Shown: positions 24,996 to 34,329, counted from the stretch's first letter. The stretch is DNA of 54,913 nucleotides from Treponema sp. (GCA_009784975.1 WQXG01000012.1:1-54913), one strand, 5' to 3'. Translations and numbers: made by a program. The notes: generated by a model from the letters alone, not told the origin.

Positions 24996-27563
24996 CTATC
25001 CCAAATAGTCCGAAAGCCTGCGGTAACACTGATTCACAATATGTTTTTGTTCGATATCGACATCTTCATCAAGTTCGTCTATCAATGTTTCAAGACTGGA
25101 AAGGCTTTCGTTCAGGCTGGTATGAAAGCCGCGTGAAGCCCTCAGCCAAAAATTTCCTTCTCCGTCTGTGAAAAGTCCCAGAAATCCTAAATCTTTACTG
25201 TTTTTTTTCCATACCACAGGTCTTGCAAGACTGTCGAGGTGTTTTAAAAGCGAATTAAAATTTTCCTGCAGGTTAAAATTCTCTTTTCGCGGCCATCCGC
25301 GGGAAAAAGCGCCGTTTACATCCAAAGTCGGCGTTAACGAAAGTATTAGTTCGAGTTTTTCTCCTTCCAGCAGATTGTATTGATTCTTTATGATTATTTT
25401 TCCTTTTAAACCTTTATACACGGTTTCGTTGGACAGGTGTTCGCGGATACGTTCGAGCTTTTCCCAGGGCAGCAGAACAGTTTTCTTTCCTTTAACAGTT
25501 ATTATTTCGAATACTTCGCTTTCTATTTTGATATTATTGGTAAAATCGCGCGCTTTTTTTAACTTTTTAGGAGATAAATCACGTTCCTGTTTGTTTGATT
25601 TGCGGTCTGTTGGAGGTGTAAACCCTGCATGCGCGAAAAAGTCGGGATGGATTCGATGTAAAACCTGTTTTGAGACCGGAGAAACCGACATTGCATACAT
25701 TCTTGAGGTGCGGACAATTTCTCCGGCGACAATAAATGCAGGATCTGCGCGAAACATTACCGAACCGGGATGAATTATGATTTTATCTGCCGTTAAACTG
25801 CGGTATGTGCCGTTTCTTCCTTGTCCTTCCCTCACACAGACAAATTGTATCATTCCGCGCCCGATACAGCACAGATAATCATTTATTTCGTTTTTTGACA
25901 ATGGATTTGTTCTTTCGTGTACCGGAATCTTCATTGATGAGAGAATTTCTTCAAGCTGATACGTTACATTCACGATTTCTGCCATTGCGCGCTCATCAAG
26001 GTAATTTTTTTCGCAGAATCTCAGTTTATTGGCGGAATCATTGTAAGATTTAAAAAGTTTCAGGTACGAAATAAAATCGCCGTCATCATCACGGAAACGG
26101 TGATGAGCCTGGCGGGCATCGGTTTCTTCTCCCGGCGGCAGGATATACGGGCTTTGTGTTGATAAAAATGCCGCCGCAATGATTGTTTCCCGAATAACAT
26201 CGGGGTAATGCAGGATAGCTTCCACAATTATGCGTGATTGGCGGGGCGCTAAAGGGAATTCTGTCATTAATTTGCCGGTATTCGACAAACTGCGATCCGG
26301 TTTTAGCGCTTCAAGCAGATTTAATGTTTCAATTCCGCCGATAAGACCTGCTTTATCGGGAGATGCGATAAAATCAAAATCTTCAAAGTTGGTTATGCCG
26401 AGATCTGCCATTCTTAAAATTACTTCTGATAAATCTGTGCGGAAAATTTCTTCTGTGGTATAAAGATATCTGTTTTCAAAATCTTTACGTGTGTATAGTC
26501 TGTAACATGTTCCTTCCCGCGTTCTTCCTGCGCGTCCCTTGCGTTGATTCGCCGATGCTTTGGAAATAGGCTGTTCAATCAAACTTGATGTGAATGTGCG
26601 CGGATTATACCAGTTTAATTTTGCAAGTCCTGAATCAATTACAGCGGTGATTCCATCTATTGTAACGGATGTTTCGGCAATATTTGTGGATATAACTACT
26701 TTTGTTTTACCTTTTGGAGCAGCTTCAAAGACTTTTTCCTGTTCTTCTTTCCCAAGCCGTCCGTATAACGGAATAAGATGTAAAAAATTCCCAACAGAAC
26801 TGAATGTAAGCCGATTCATGCAGTCTTTAATCATTTTTTCTCCAGAAAGGAACACCAAAATATCTCCTTCACGCTTTTCTTCGATAAATCGTGTAGTAAT
26901 ACCTTCAATTTTCATCAAAATAGCCTCTGAATTGCTGTTTTCTGCGCTATTTCTCTCTCTAAATCCTCCGCTTTGCACGCTATTCACCGCATCATATATC
27001 ACTGTAACCGGAAAACGCTGCGCATCAATCTTGACAATCGGACATTCTCCGAAATATTCGGAAAAAACTTCCGCATTTATTGTCGCAGAAGAAATAATTA
27101 CCTTGAAATCACGCCGGTTTTCCATGACTCGCTTGAGTAAACCGAGTATAAAATCAATATTTAAGCTCCTTTCATGGGCTTCATCGACGATTAATACGCT
27201 GTATTTTGATAACCAGGGATCAAGTTTCATCTCCTGAAGCAGAATTCCGTCCGTCATTATTTTAATTTTGGTTTTTTGATTGGTTTGATCCGCAAAACGC
27301 ATCTTATATCCGATGAGTCCGGGTATGGAATTTTCCGTTTGACGCGCGATAAATTCGCTTACAGACACCGCCGCTATCCGTCTTGGCTGAGTCACCCCGA
27401 TGATTCCGTTCTGTGCGCCGTATCCGGCTTCGTAAAGTATAACGGGGAGCTGTGTTGTTTTGCCGGAACCTGTAGGGCTTTCCACGACAAGCGCCTGATT
27501 ATTTTCCAGCGCCGATAAAATTATTTGTTTATTTTTGTAGACAGGAAGGTCAAGATAGTTCAT
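24996..27563 (-). CDS. DEAH-box RNA helicase (HrpA/HrpB-like)
   Basis: 855 residues. Motifs in order: I, PTGSGKTTQLP near residue 35; Ia, TQPRRIAA; II, DEAHERS near 126; III, SATIN; V, TNIAETSVTIDG; VI, QRKGRAGRTREG. A winged-helix/ratchet region and an OB-like C-terminal part follow, as in DExH helicases of the HrpA group, but shorter than E. coli HrpA (1300). The final ~200 residues are family-specific. It unwinds RNA or ribonucleoprotein in the cytoplasm using ATP. It is divergent from ppdK with only 73 bases between. Confidence 0.88.
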   Translation of the reverse strand: MNYLDLPVYKNKQIILSALENNQALVVESPTGSGKTTQLPVILYEAGYGAQNGIIGVTQPRRIAAVSVSEFIARQTENSIPGLIGYKMRFADQTNQKTKIKIMTDGILLQEMKLDPWLSKYSVLIVDEAHERSLNIDFILGLLKRVMENRRDFKVIISSATINAEVFSEYFGECPIVKIDAQRFPVTVIYDAVNSVQSGGFRERNSAENSNSEAILMKIEGITTRFIEEKREGDILVFLSGEKMIKDCMNRLTFSSVGNFLHLIPLYGRLGKEEQEKVFEAAPKGKTKVVISTNIAETSVTIDGITAVIDSGLAKLNWYNPRTFTSSLIEQPISKASANQRKGRAGRTREGTCYRLYTRKDFENRYLYTTEEIFRTDLSEVILRMADLGITNFEDFDFIASPDKAGLIGGIETLNLLEALKPDRSLSNTGKLMTEFPLAPRQSRIIVEAILHYPDVIRETIIAAAFLSTQSPYILPPGEETDARQAHHRFRDDDGDFISYLKLFKSYNDSANKLRFCEKNYLDERAMAEIVNVTYQLEEILSSMKIPVHERTNPLSKNEINDYLCCIGRGMIQFVCVREGQGRNGTYRSLTADKIIIHPGSVMFRADPAFIVAGEIVRTSRMYAMSVSPVSKQVLHRIHPDFFAHAGFTPPTDRKSNKQERDLSPKKLKKARDFTNNIKIESEVFEIITVKGKKTVLLPWEKLERIREHLSNETVYKGLKGKIIIKNQYNLLEGEKLELILSLTPTLDVNGAFSRGWPRKENFNLQENFNSLLKHLDSLARPVVWKKNSKDLGFLGLFTDGEGNFWLRASRGFHTSLNESLSSLETLIDELDEDVDIEQKHIVNQCYRRLSDYLG

Positions 27564-27580
27564 AATATTATAATAACAGC

Positions 27581-27609
27581 TTGCAAAAAAAAAATAAAGT
27601 TGTTATAGT
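27581..27609 (+). promoter_or_regulatory. Promoter of ppdK
   Basis: ttgcaa (27581-27586), 17-base A-rich spacer, tatagt (27604-27609). Transcription would start near 27616, about 20 bases before the ATG at 27637, leaving room for GGAGG at 27626-27630. Confidence 0.65.
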
Positions 27610-27636
27610 GGTCATAAGAAACTATGGAGGTAGTTA

Positions 27637-30600
27637 ATGGCTAAACAGAAAAATGTTTATTTCTTCGGCAATGGCAAAGCCGAGGGAGATGCAAAGATGA
27701 AATTAGTATTGGGAGGTAAGGGCGCCAATCTTGCCGAGATGACTAATCTTGGCATACCGGTTCCGCCGGGTTTTACAATTTCTACAGACGTTTGCGCTGC
27801 TTATTATGAAAATAAAAACAAATATCCTGCCGGATTAAAAGAAGAAGTCGAAGCAAATCTTAAAAAACTTGAAGCATCAATGAAAAAGAAACTGGGCGAT
27901 CCGAGCGATCCGCTTTTGGTTTCTGTCCGTTCGGGAGCGGCAGCATCCCTGCCGGGCATGATGGATACTATCCTTAATCTTGGGATGAGCGACAAAGTTG
28001 TTAAGGGACTTGCCGATAAAACGGGAAATCCGCGGTTTGCATGGGATGCTTACAGGCGTTTTCTTCAGATGTACGGCGATGTTGTAATGGGTGTGGACCA
28101 CGATCACTTTGAAGAAGCCCTTGCAGCAATGAAAAAAGACAGAAAAGCGGAGTTAGATACCGATCTTTCAGCGTCAGATCTGGAAAAACTTGTAGATCAA
28201 TACAAAAAAATCATAAAAAAAGATACAGGCAAAGATTTCCCGCAAAACCCGATGGATCAGCTTTGGGGTTCCATAAATGCGGTTTTTGGCTCATGGATGA
28301 ACGACAGAGCCGTTAAATACCGCCAGATCGAGAATATTAAAGGGCTTAAAGGGACTGCTGTTAACATTCAATCAATGGTTTTCGGTAATTTCGGCGAAGA
28401 TTCGGGTACAGGCGTATGTTTTAGCCGCGATCCAAGCACCGGAGTCAATATTTTTTACGGCGAATATCTGATGAATGCGCAGGGCGAAGATGTTGTTGCG
28501 GGAATCAGAACTCCGGAAAGAATTTCTACACTGGAAAAAAAGAATCCTGTTATTTATAAACAGCTTGTAGGTATTAAAAATAAACTTGAAAAGCATTTTA
28601 AAGATATGCAGGATATGGAATTTACCGTACAGCAGGGAGTTCTTTATATTCTGCAAACCAGAAACGGCAAACGCGCGGGAACTGCCGCTGTAAAATGCGC
28701 CATTGATATGGTAAAAGAAGGCTTAATCGATAAAAATACCGCTATCTCCCGTGTAACACCCGGTCATCTTGATCAATTACTGCACCCGATGATCGATACA
28801 AAAGCCCAAAAAGAAGCAAAAGCCCTTACTAAAGCATTAAATGCATCCCCCGGCGCCGCTTCCGGCAGAATTGTTTACACCGCAAAAGATGCTGAAAGCT
28901 GGCACGAAAGAGGCGAAAAAGTAATGCTTGTCCGCAAGGAAACCTGCCCGGAAGATATCGGCGGAATGGTTGCATCACAGGGTATTCTTACATCAACCGG
29001 CGGTAAAACAAGTCATGCCGCTGTTGTTGCGCGCGGAATGGGTACTCCCTGTATCGTCGGCGCAAAAGGCGTTGTTTTAAACGGCGACGGCACGGTTGAA
29101 ATCGGCGGAAAACTTTTTAAAGAAGGCGACTGGATCACCATAGATGGTTCTTCCGGCGAAGTATACGAAGGCAAAATGCCGCTTGTAGCGCCTGCAATCT
29201 CCAAAGAAATGGATACTTTCCTTAAATGGTGCGATGATGTCAGGGCAAAAGCGGTTCGCGGCAAAGTAAAAGGATTTGATGTAAGAACCAACGCCGATCA
29301 GCCGGATGATGCAAAACGCGCTTTTGATTTCGGCGCTCAGGGTATTGGACTTTGCCGTACAGAGCATATGTTCTTTGAAAAAGAAAAACTTATACATTTC
29401 CGCGCTATGATTCTTTCCGAGACAGAAGAAGAAAGAAAAGCGCAATTAAAAAAGATTCTGCCATTGCAACAAAAGGATTTCTTTGGTATTTTTAAAGCTA
29501 TGGAAGGCCGTCCTGTAACAATAAGGCTTTTAGACCCGCCTCTTCACGAATTTGTTCCGCACTCAAAGGAAGAAATTGCAGAGCTTGCAGGTCACTTAAA
29601 GCTGGATGTTAACAAGTTAACTATTAAAATCGGCACTCTTGTAGAAAGCAACCCGATGCTGGGTCATCGCGGCTGCCGTTTAGCGGTTACGTATCCTGAA
29701 ATCTACGATATGCAGGTGGAAGCAATCGCTCTTGCAGCGGCAGATTGTGCAAAACAAAAGATTCCGGTAAATCCTGAAATTATGATTCCGCTTATCGTTA
29801 CTCACAGGGAACTCAAATTCCTGCGTCCGAATGCGGAAAAAATCCTTGAAAATGTGTTTAAAGCCGCCGGTGTTACAGTTCCGGTGCATATCGGCACGAT
29901 GATCGAGGTGCCCCGCGCGGCAATTCGCGCAGGCAGCATCGCAGAATATGCAGATTTCTTCAGTTTTGGAACAAATGATCTTACACAAATGACTTTCGGC
30001 TTCAGCCGCGATGATGTTGCTTCATTCCTGCCTATTTATCTCCAGAAAAACATCCTTGATGACGAACCTTTCCAGACAATTGACCAAAACGGAGTCGGCG
30101 GACTGATCGAACACGCGATTTTAGAAGGAAGATTTACAAAACCAGATCTTAAAATTGGGATCTGCGGGGAACACGGCGGCGATCCTGCCTCTATAGAATT
30201 CTTTTATAGAGCAGGGTTCAGCTACGTATCATGTTCACCCTTCCGGGTACCGTTAGCGCGTCTTGCAGGCGCACAAGCGGTTATAAAAGCCGGATTGAGT
30301 ATAAAGGGAGGGGATACAGCGAAGACTGGTAATCCCGCCACTGCCAAGGTGAAGGGCAGTAAAAAACCTATAATGGGGGAAAAGAAAATGGCAGTAACAT
30401 CTGCGAAGAAACCTGCGGCAAAGAAGGCCGCAAAGAAACCAGCCGCGAAGAAAGCCGGCGCGAAGAAGCCTGCGGCAAAGAAAGCCGCAAAGAAACCAGC
30501 CGCGAAAAAAGCTCCTGCAAAGAAAGCAGCAGCAAAAAAAGCGCCTGCAAAGAAAGCAGCAGCCAAGAAAGCTCCTGCCAAGAAGAAAGCAGCAGCCAAG

Positions 30601-30759
30601 AAAGCTCCTGCAAAGAAAAAAGCAGCAGTAAAGAAAGCTCCTGCAAAGAAAAAAGCAGCAGTTAAAAAAGCTCCTGCAAAGAAAGCAGCAGCCAAGAAAG
30701 CTCCTGCCAAGAAAAAAGCAGCAGCCAAAAAAGCTCCTGCAAAAGCACCTGTAATGTAA
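27637..30759 (+). CDS. ppdK: Pyruvate, phosphate dikinase with Lys/Ala histone-H1-like C-terminal extension
   Basis: 1040 residues, against about 870-900 normally. Residues 1-890 are a complete PPDK: ATP-grasp (KGANLAEMTNLGIPVPPGFTIS, SVRSGAAASLPGMMDTILNLG), the phosphohistidine swivelling domain TGGKTSHAAVVARGMGTPC, and a TIM-barrel with QGIGLCRTEHMFF, IGTMIEVPRAA and the active-site Cys in GICGEHGGDP. It interconverts pyruvate + ATP + phosphate and PEP + AMP + PPi, typical of fermentative anaerobes. After residue ~895 a linker leads into about 120 residues of KKPAAKKA/APAKKA repeats like bacterial histone H1-like proteins. An internal ATG with its own site could make the tail separately (see 30388). 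Start: GGAGG 7 bases upstream. Confidence 0.93.
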   Translation: MAKQKNVYFFGNGKAEGDAKMKLVLGGKGANLAEMTNLGIPVPPGFTISTDVCAAYYENKNKYPAGLKEEVEANLKKLEASMKKKLGDPSDPLLVSVRSGAAASLPGMMDTILNLGMSDKVVKGLADKTGNPRFAWDAYRRFLQMYGDVVMGVDHDHFEEALAAMKKDRKAELDTDLSASDLEKLVDQYKKIIKKDTGKDFPQNPMDQLWGSINAVFGSWMNDRAVKYRQIENIKGLKGTAVNIQSMVFGNFGEDSGTGVCFSRDPSTGVNIFYGEYLMNAQGEDVVAGIRTPERISTLEKKNPVIYKQLVGIKNKLEKHFKDMQDMEFTVQQGVLYILQTRNGKRAGTAAVKCAIDMVKEGLIDKNTAISRVTPGHLDQLLHPMIDTKAQKEAKALTKALNASPGAASGRIVYTAKDAESWHERGEKVMLVRKETCPEDIGGMVASQGILTSTGGKTSHAAVVARGMGTPCIVGAKGVVLNGDGTVEIGGKLFKEGDWITIDGSSGEVYEGKMPLVAPAISKEMDTFLKWCDDVRAKAVRGKVKGFDVRTNADQPDDAKRAFDFGAQGIGLCRTEHMFFEKEKLIHFRAMILSETEEERKAQLKKILPLQQKDFFGIFKAMEGRPVTIRLLDPPLHEFVPHSKEEIAELAGHLKLDVNKLTIKIGTLVESNPMLGHRGCRLAVTYPEIYDMQVEAIALAAADCAKQKIPVNPEIMIPLIVTHRELKFLRPNAEKILENVFKAAGVTVPVHIGTMIEVPRAAIRAGSIAEYADFFSFGTNDLTQMTFGFSRDDVASFLPIYLQKNILDDEPFQTIDQNGVGGLIEHAILEGRFTKPDLKIGICGEHGGDPASIEFFYRAGFSYVSCSPFRVPLARLAGAQAVIKAGLSIKGGDTAKTGNPATAKVKGSKKPIMGEKKMAVTSAKKPAAKKAAKKPAAKKAGAKKPAAKKAAKKPAAKKAPAKKAAAKKAPAKKAAAKKAPAKKKAAAKKAPAKKKAAVKKAPAKKKAAVKKAPAKKAAAKKAPAKKKAAAKKAPAKAPVM
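30388..30759 (+). CDS. Possible separate histone-H1-like protein from an in-frame internal start
   Basis: ATG at 30388 is residue 918 of the ppdK frame and is preceded by GGGGGA (30375-30380) at normal spacing. From here the protein reads AVTSAKKPAAKKAAKKPAAK and continues as Lys-Ala-Pro repeats to the stop, 123 residues, about the size and style of free bacterial H1-like nucleoid proteins. tataat occurs at 30369-30374, though without a convincing -35. So one reading frame may make both a long PPDK and a small DNA-binding protein, or the tail may only exist fused. The sequence alone cannot decide. Confidence 0.4.
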   Translation: MAVTSAKKPAAKKAAKKPAAKKAGAKKPAAKKAAKKPAAKKAPAKKAAAKKAPAKKAAAKKAPAKKKAAAKKAPAKKKAAVKKAPAKKKAAVKKAPAKKAAAKKAPAKKKAAAKKAPAKAPVM

Positions 30760-30773
30760 AAAAAACCGTTTTA

Positions 30774-30828
30774 TAAAAAAAGACCTGGTTTCTGGCGGCG
30801 TTGCTTCCAAACCAGGTCTTTTTTTTGC
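30774..30828 (+). terminator. Intrinsic terminator of ppdK
   Basis: Stem agacctggttt (30781-30791) and aaaccaggtct (30809-30819), followed by a run of eight or more T. Preceding A run suggests it may also work in the other direction. Confidence 0.9.
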
Positions 30829-30856
30829 CTAATTCAAATAAATATATTGGCTCTCT

Positions 30857-30999
30857 GTCCGGCAGTGGGGCGGTCTGCGTGCTGGGAAAACATTTGTAAA
30901 GAGTCTGCTCCGAAGCCCAGCATCCTTTGGATGCAGGTCTTCTACGCAGGGAACGACAAAAATTGTTTTCCCAGCCCGCAGCCCGCCCCGCTGCCGGAC
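30857..30999. repeat. Large hairpin element D, different sequence, same architecture
   Basis: gtccggcagtggggcgg (30857 on) pairs with ccgccccgctgccggac (ending 30999). Inner arms are ctgggaaaaca and tgttttcccag, with an unpaired centre of about 70 bases. Its size and plan match elements A-C (a GC-rich outer stem and an A-run/T-run inner stem) but the bases differ. It lies between convergent genes (ppdK and the radical SAM gene). Confidence 0.7.
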
Positions 31000-31031
31000 A
31001 AAAAGTTAATAGTTTGAATAACGCAGAGGCT

Positions 31032-31850
31032 TTATAGGTAGATTTCTACGGTGGTTGATATTCCGTTTTCTGCAAATTTACTGCGAAGTGACGCAGCGCG
31101 CTCTTCAAGATAATTTGCGGGTAATTCGGAGGCAGCAGGGTCTTCCGGGGCTGGGCGGGCTTTTCCGTAAATCTGCACTTTGCGGATGTTTTTTAGTTCG
31201 CAAACCAGAGCTTCCCATGCCTGCGCTTCTGTTTGCGGCGGCGGCTCGCCGTTTATCATGCAAAGCATGGTCTGTATTGTTACAGGGGTACAAGCTGTAA
31301 ATTCTTTTATCTTTTCTATTAATTTTTCGCGGGGCACAGAAGAGCGGTTCATTTTTTGATACCAGTCTGGAGTGCCGGCGTCCAATTTTAGCCAGATATT
31401 AAGCATTTTACATGATTGTGCGGTTTCCTTGAGCAGCGAAAAAACAAAAGGCTGTAAAAGACCTGTGCCGTTTGTTATAACAACCAATTCGCAGGAAGGA
31501 GCTGTTTCTTTGTGTATTTTAACTGCCAATTCCAACGCTTGCGGGAAAGCGGGGGAGAGGGTTGGTTCTCCGTTGCCGGAAAAACAAATGTCCTTAATAT
31601 CGATATTCTGTTTTTGAGCACCGGTAATTGCTTCACGCAGGTCGTTTTCCATCTGTTCAAGTGAAAATTCTGCATTGCCGGAAAAAGGAAATACTTCGCA
31701 GTAGGGGCAGTTAAACAGGCAGTTTTTTTTATCAGGATACAGATTTATTCCAATAGATAATCCTTTGGATCTCCTCGAATACACAGGATACACAATAAAA
31801 CCCTTTTCCCGTTCGCGGTGATTCGTAACCGGGGTAATGTTTAACGCCAT
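31032..31850 (-). CDS. Radical SAM protein
   Basis: 272 residues. CLFNCPYC (about residues 49-56) gives the CX3CX2C ligand set for the [4Fe-4S] cluster that cleaves SAM, preceded by GINLYPDKKN. SGNGEPTLSPAF at about 92 is the GGE-like motif typical of the COG0731 group. The C-terminal strands are normal for a partial TIM barrel, with no extra cluster domain. The substrate is unknown; relatives include proteins annotated as Fe-S oxidoreductases. The start is ATG at 31850, divergent from the methyltransferase gene. Confidence 0.8.
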   Translation of the reverse strand: MALNITPVTNHREREKGFIVYPVYSRRSKGLSIGINLYPDKKNCLFNCPYCEVFPFSGNAEFSLEQMENDLREAITGAQKQNIDIKDICFSGNGEPTLSPAFPQALELAVKIHKETAPSCELVVITNGTGLLQPFVFSLLKETAQSCKMLNIWLKLDAGTPDWYQKMNRSSVPREKLIEKIKEFTACTPVTIQTMLCMINGEPPPQTEAQAWEALVCELKNIRKVQIYGKARPAPEDPAASELPANYLEERAASLRSKFAENGISTTVEIYL

Positions 31851-31883
31851 GGTTTATTGTACTTTAGGAGCAATGTTATTACA

Positions 31884-33020
31884 ATGACACCTATGGAAGA
31901 CAAAACCGCATCGCAGGCGCAAATGCTTGCAAATCGTTTGCAAAAACGTTTTCGCCATCTTAAAAAATGGGCGCAGAGAAAAGGTGTTGGCGCTTTCAGA
32001 CTTTACGATAAAGATATTCCCGAAATACCGCTGGTTTTGGATTTTTACGGGGACTGCGCTTCCGTCTCTGATTGGGCGATTTCCGGCGCTCTTTACAAAC
32101 GTCCCTATGAAAAAGACGCAGGTGACGAAGAGCAATGGCTTTCTGTTATGAAAGAGAGTATTGCCGCCGCTTTTGGAATTTCTTTGGATTGCGTATTTTT
32201 AAAACAGCGCGAGCGGCAAAGAGGCATTTCTCAATATGAAAAAATAAGCGATGCGCATTTTGAAAAAATAGTGAGCGAAGGCGGCCCTGCCGGCGGCCCT
32301 GCCGGCGGCCCTGCCGGCGGCCCTGCCGGCGGCCTTGCCGGCGGTCCTGCCGGCGGTCCTGCCGGTCTTGCTTTTAAAGTAAATTTATCTGACTACCTTG
32401 ACACCGGCCTCTTCCTTGACCGCCGTCTTTTAAGAGACATGGTTCGCGCAGAAGCTGACGGTAAAAAAATACTGAACCTCTTTTCCTACACCGGCTCTTT
32501 TTCTGTGTACGCGGCGGCAGGAGGCGCTGTTTCCACCGACTCTGTCGATCTTTCCAATACCTATCAAAATTGGGCGCGGGAAAATTTTTCGCTGAACGGA
32601 ATGTCTGCCAGTTTATTGCAGCAGTGGGATTTTTTTGAACAAAAGGGCAGTATGGGCAGGAGCCCTGGTATTCATAGGCTTATCCGCGCTGATGTGCTGG
32701 AATTTCTGGAAAAAGCCATTGACGCAAAGATGCGCTGGGATATTATTATTCTGGATCCTCCTGCTTTTTCCAATTCCAAAAAGATGACAGATAATTTTGA
32801 CTTGCAGCGCGACTTAACAGAAATGCTTGGCAAGTGTATAAAACTGCTATCTGCGGGCGGAAAAATCTTTCTTAGCGTCAACATCCGGCGAAATACTCCA
32901 ACGGCTGCCGAATTGGAAACAATGCCTGGAGTACGCGTAACTAATCTGGAAAAAAAGATAACAGACGAAGATTTTAAAGATAAAAAAACACCAAGCAGTT
33001 TTTTAATCGAAATTCTGTAA
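31884..33020 (+). CDS. RlmI/RlmK-like 23S rRNA methyltransferase with an in-frame repeat insert
   Basis: About 378 residues from the ATG at 31884. AGGAG at 31866-31870 is rather far upstream; a TTG at 31857 is an alternative. The N-terminal half resembles the PUA-linker region of COG1092 enzymes (LYKRPYEKDAGDEE, VFLKQRERQRG). The catalytic half has motif I LNLFSYTGSFSVYAAAGG, SVDLSNTYQNWARENF, motif IV DIIILDPPAFSNSKKM and GGKIFLSVNIR. The family makes m5C or m7G in 23S rRNA. Residues encoded at 32280-32363 are a GGPA tandem repeat between the two halves, absent from ordinary family members; it fits a surface linker and keeps the frame. Confidence 0.82.
   Translation: MTPMEDKTASQAQMLANRLQKRFRHLKKWAQRKGVGAFRLYDKDIPEIPLVLDFYGDCASVSDWAISGALYKRPYEKDAGDEEQWLSVMKESIAAAFGISLDCVFLKQRERQRGISQYEKISDAHFEKIVSEGGPAGGPAGGPAGGPAGGLAGGPAGGPAGLAFKVNLSDYLDTGLFLDRRLLRDMVRAEADGKKILNLFSYTGSFSVYAAAGGAVSTDSVDLSNTYQNWARENFSLNGMSASLLQQWDFFEQKGSMGRSPGIHRLIRADVLEFLEKAIDAKMRWDIIILDPPAFSNSKKMTDNFDLQRDLTEMLGKCIKLLSAGGKIFLSVNIRRNTPTAAELETMPGVRVTNLEKKITDEDFKDKKTPSSFLIEIL
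32280..32363 (+). repeat. Seven tandem copies of a 12-base unit inside a coding region
   Basis: ggcggccctgcc repeated seven times (two units have t for c, one has ctt), coding Gly-Gly-Pro-Ala. Gains or losses would keep the frame. It contains cctgccggcg, a core also seen in the linker of the LuxR-type gene near 23940. Confidence 0.95.
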
Positions 33021-33029
33021 TACCAACTG

Positions 33030-34322
33030 TTACGCAGTAAGTGAAGTGCAAGGTAATATATAAACCCCATCGGGTGTTTTTCTGCAAAAATCGGCTTTGC
33101 CGGTTATTACAGCTAAAAAAGCCGGTTCCGGATTTCGCGCCATCGGATTAGACATTATCTTGTTTTTTAGGCGCAGCAAATTTTTAACGCCTTCTTCTGC
33201 CTTATTTTCGCTCAGTTTTATTTCGATTCCTGCCCAACGTCCGTCCCTAAGTTCAATGATCGCATCGACTTCCAGATTATCAGAGTCCCTGTAATATTTA
33301 ACCGGATCGGGCAGCGCACCTTCCATGCATGATGCATAAATTCTTAAATCGCGTAAAACTAACTCTTCGAATAATTTTCCAAATAACTGCCCATCTTGAA
33401 GCAGCCGGTCTTTGTTTGCACCAAGCAGCGCAGCAGTAAGTGATGGATCAACAAAACAGCGTTTTGGTTTAATTCGTACCCGTGATTTTGAACGTACTGG
33501 AGCGTCCCATCCGCATAAATCTTCGATAATGAATCGTTCTTTTAATACAGTAAAAAGTGATTCTATTTGCAGCTGTGAAATTAGCTCATTTTTACTGTCA
33601 ATATTGCCCTCAATAATATCACTTGCTATTGTCTGATATGTTACAGCTTGCCCGGAGTTTCTTGCCAGTGAGACAAGGAAGCGTCTTAGCCTGTACTCGT
33701 TTGCCTCTCCTTTTTTACCAACGGAAGAAATCAATGTGTCAAGATATTGATTTGGAATTAATTGCGCAGCATCCGGCTCTATATGTAAAGCCCCGGGCCA
33801 TCCTCCTTTACAGATTAAATCTGCGATTCTGCGTAAGTCTGTTTGAACTTGAGCTTTTTTAAAACGCCCTTCAAATAATCCGCCAAGCGAAACAGAACCA
33901 TTTGAATCCTCTGTCTCAAAGAGACTCATCGGTCTAAGATGAATACGGGATATACGGCCGGTTCCGCTATGCACCGTCTCTTCTTTCTTGGGTGTTGAGG
34001 AACCGGTAAGAATAAACAGCCCTCGCTTGCCAGCCGCAGCATCAACAGCAAGGCGCGTTTCGTCCCATAACGCAGGAATCTCCTGCCATTCATCAATCAC
34101 ATGAGGTTTTCCGCCGTCAAAAGCCAAGCTGAGATCTGCTTCGATTATTTCTCTGGTTTTAAAGTTTGAAAGATTGATTTTACTTTCGGCATGGGCTTCC
34201 GCCATCCACGTTTTTCCGCACCACATGCTGCCGACAATTTCAACTGCACCAAAAGCACGGAGGTGATTTTTAAGCTGTTTATCAAGCAGACGGTCTTTGT
34301 ACTCAGGGTTTCTTAATTTCAT
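33030..34322 (-). CDS. AAA_14/DUF4143-type ATPase
   Basis: 430 residues. Walker A VGSMWCGKTW at about 30-40, Walker B HVIDEWQE near 97, sensor FILTGSSTP near 124, as in the AAA_14 part of this family. The C-terminal DUF4143 region ends in NLEVDAIIELRDGRWAGIEIKLS (Asp...Glu-x-Lys), a PD-(D/E)XK-like fold. Function in bacteria is unclear; genes of this kind are scattered, mobile-looking and often species-variable. No Shine-Dalgarno site precedes the ATG. A strong promoter ends only 7 bases before it, overlapped by a 23-base repeat array (34335-34426). A related gene is at 52725. Confidence 0.82.
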   Translation of the reverse strand: MKLRNPEYKDRLLDKQLKNHLRAFGAVEIVGSMWCGKTWMAEAHAESKINLSNFKTREIIEADLSLAFDGGKPHVIDEWQEIPALWDETRLAVDAAAGKRGLFILTGSSTPKKEETVHSGTGRISRIHLRPMSLFETEDSNGSVSLGGLFEGRFKKAQVQTDLRRIADLICKGGWPGALHIEPDAAQLIPNQYLDTLISSVGKKGEANEYRLRRFLVSLARNSGQAVTYQTIASDIIEGNIDSKNELISQLQIESLFTVLKERFIIEDLCGWDAPVRSKSRVRIKPKRCFVDPSLTAALLGANKDRLLQDGQLFGKLFEELVLRDLRIYASCMEGALPDPVKYYRDSDNLEVDAIIELRDGRWAGIEIKLSENKAEEGVKNLLRLKNKIMSNPMARNPEPAFLAVITGKADFCRKTPDGVYILPCTSLTA

Positions 34323-34329
34323 ATCTTAG

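Noticed and set aside
30222-30810. Long open frames on the minus strand opposite the ppdK tail
   Set aside because: They only mirror the Lys/Ala codon repeats (giving Ala/Phe or Leu/Ser runs) and have no start signals or family resemblance.
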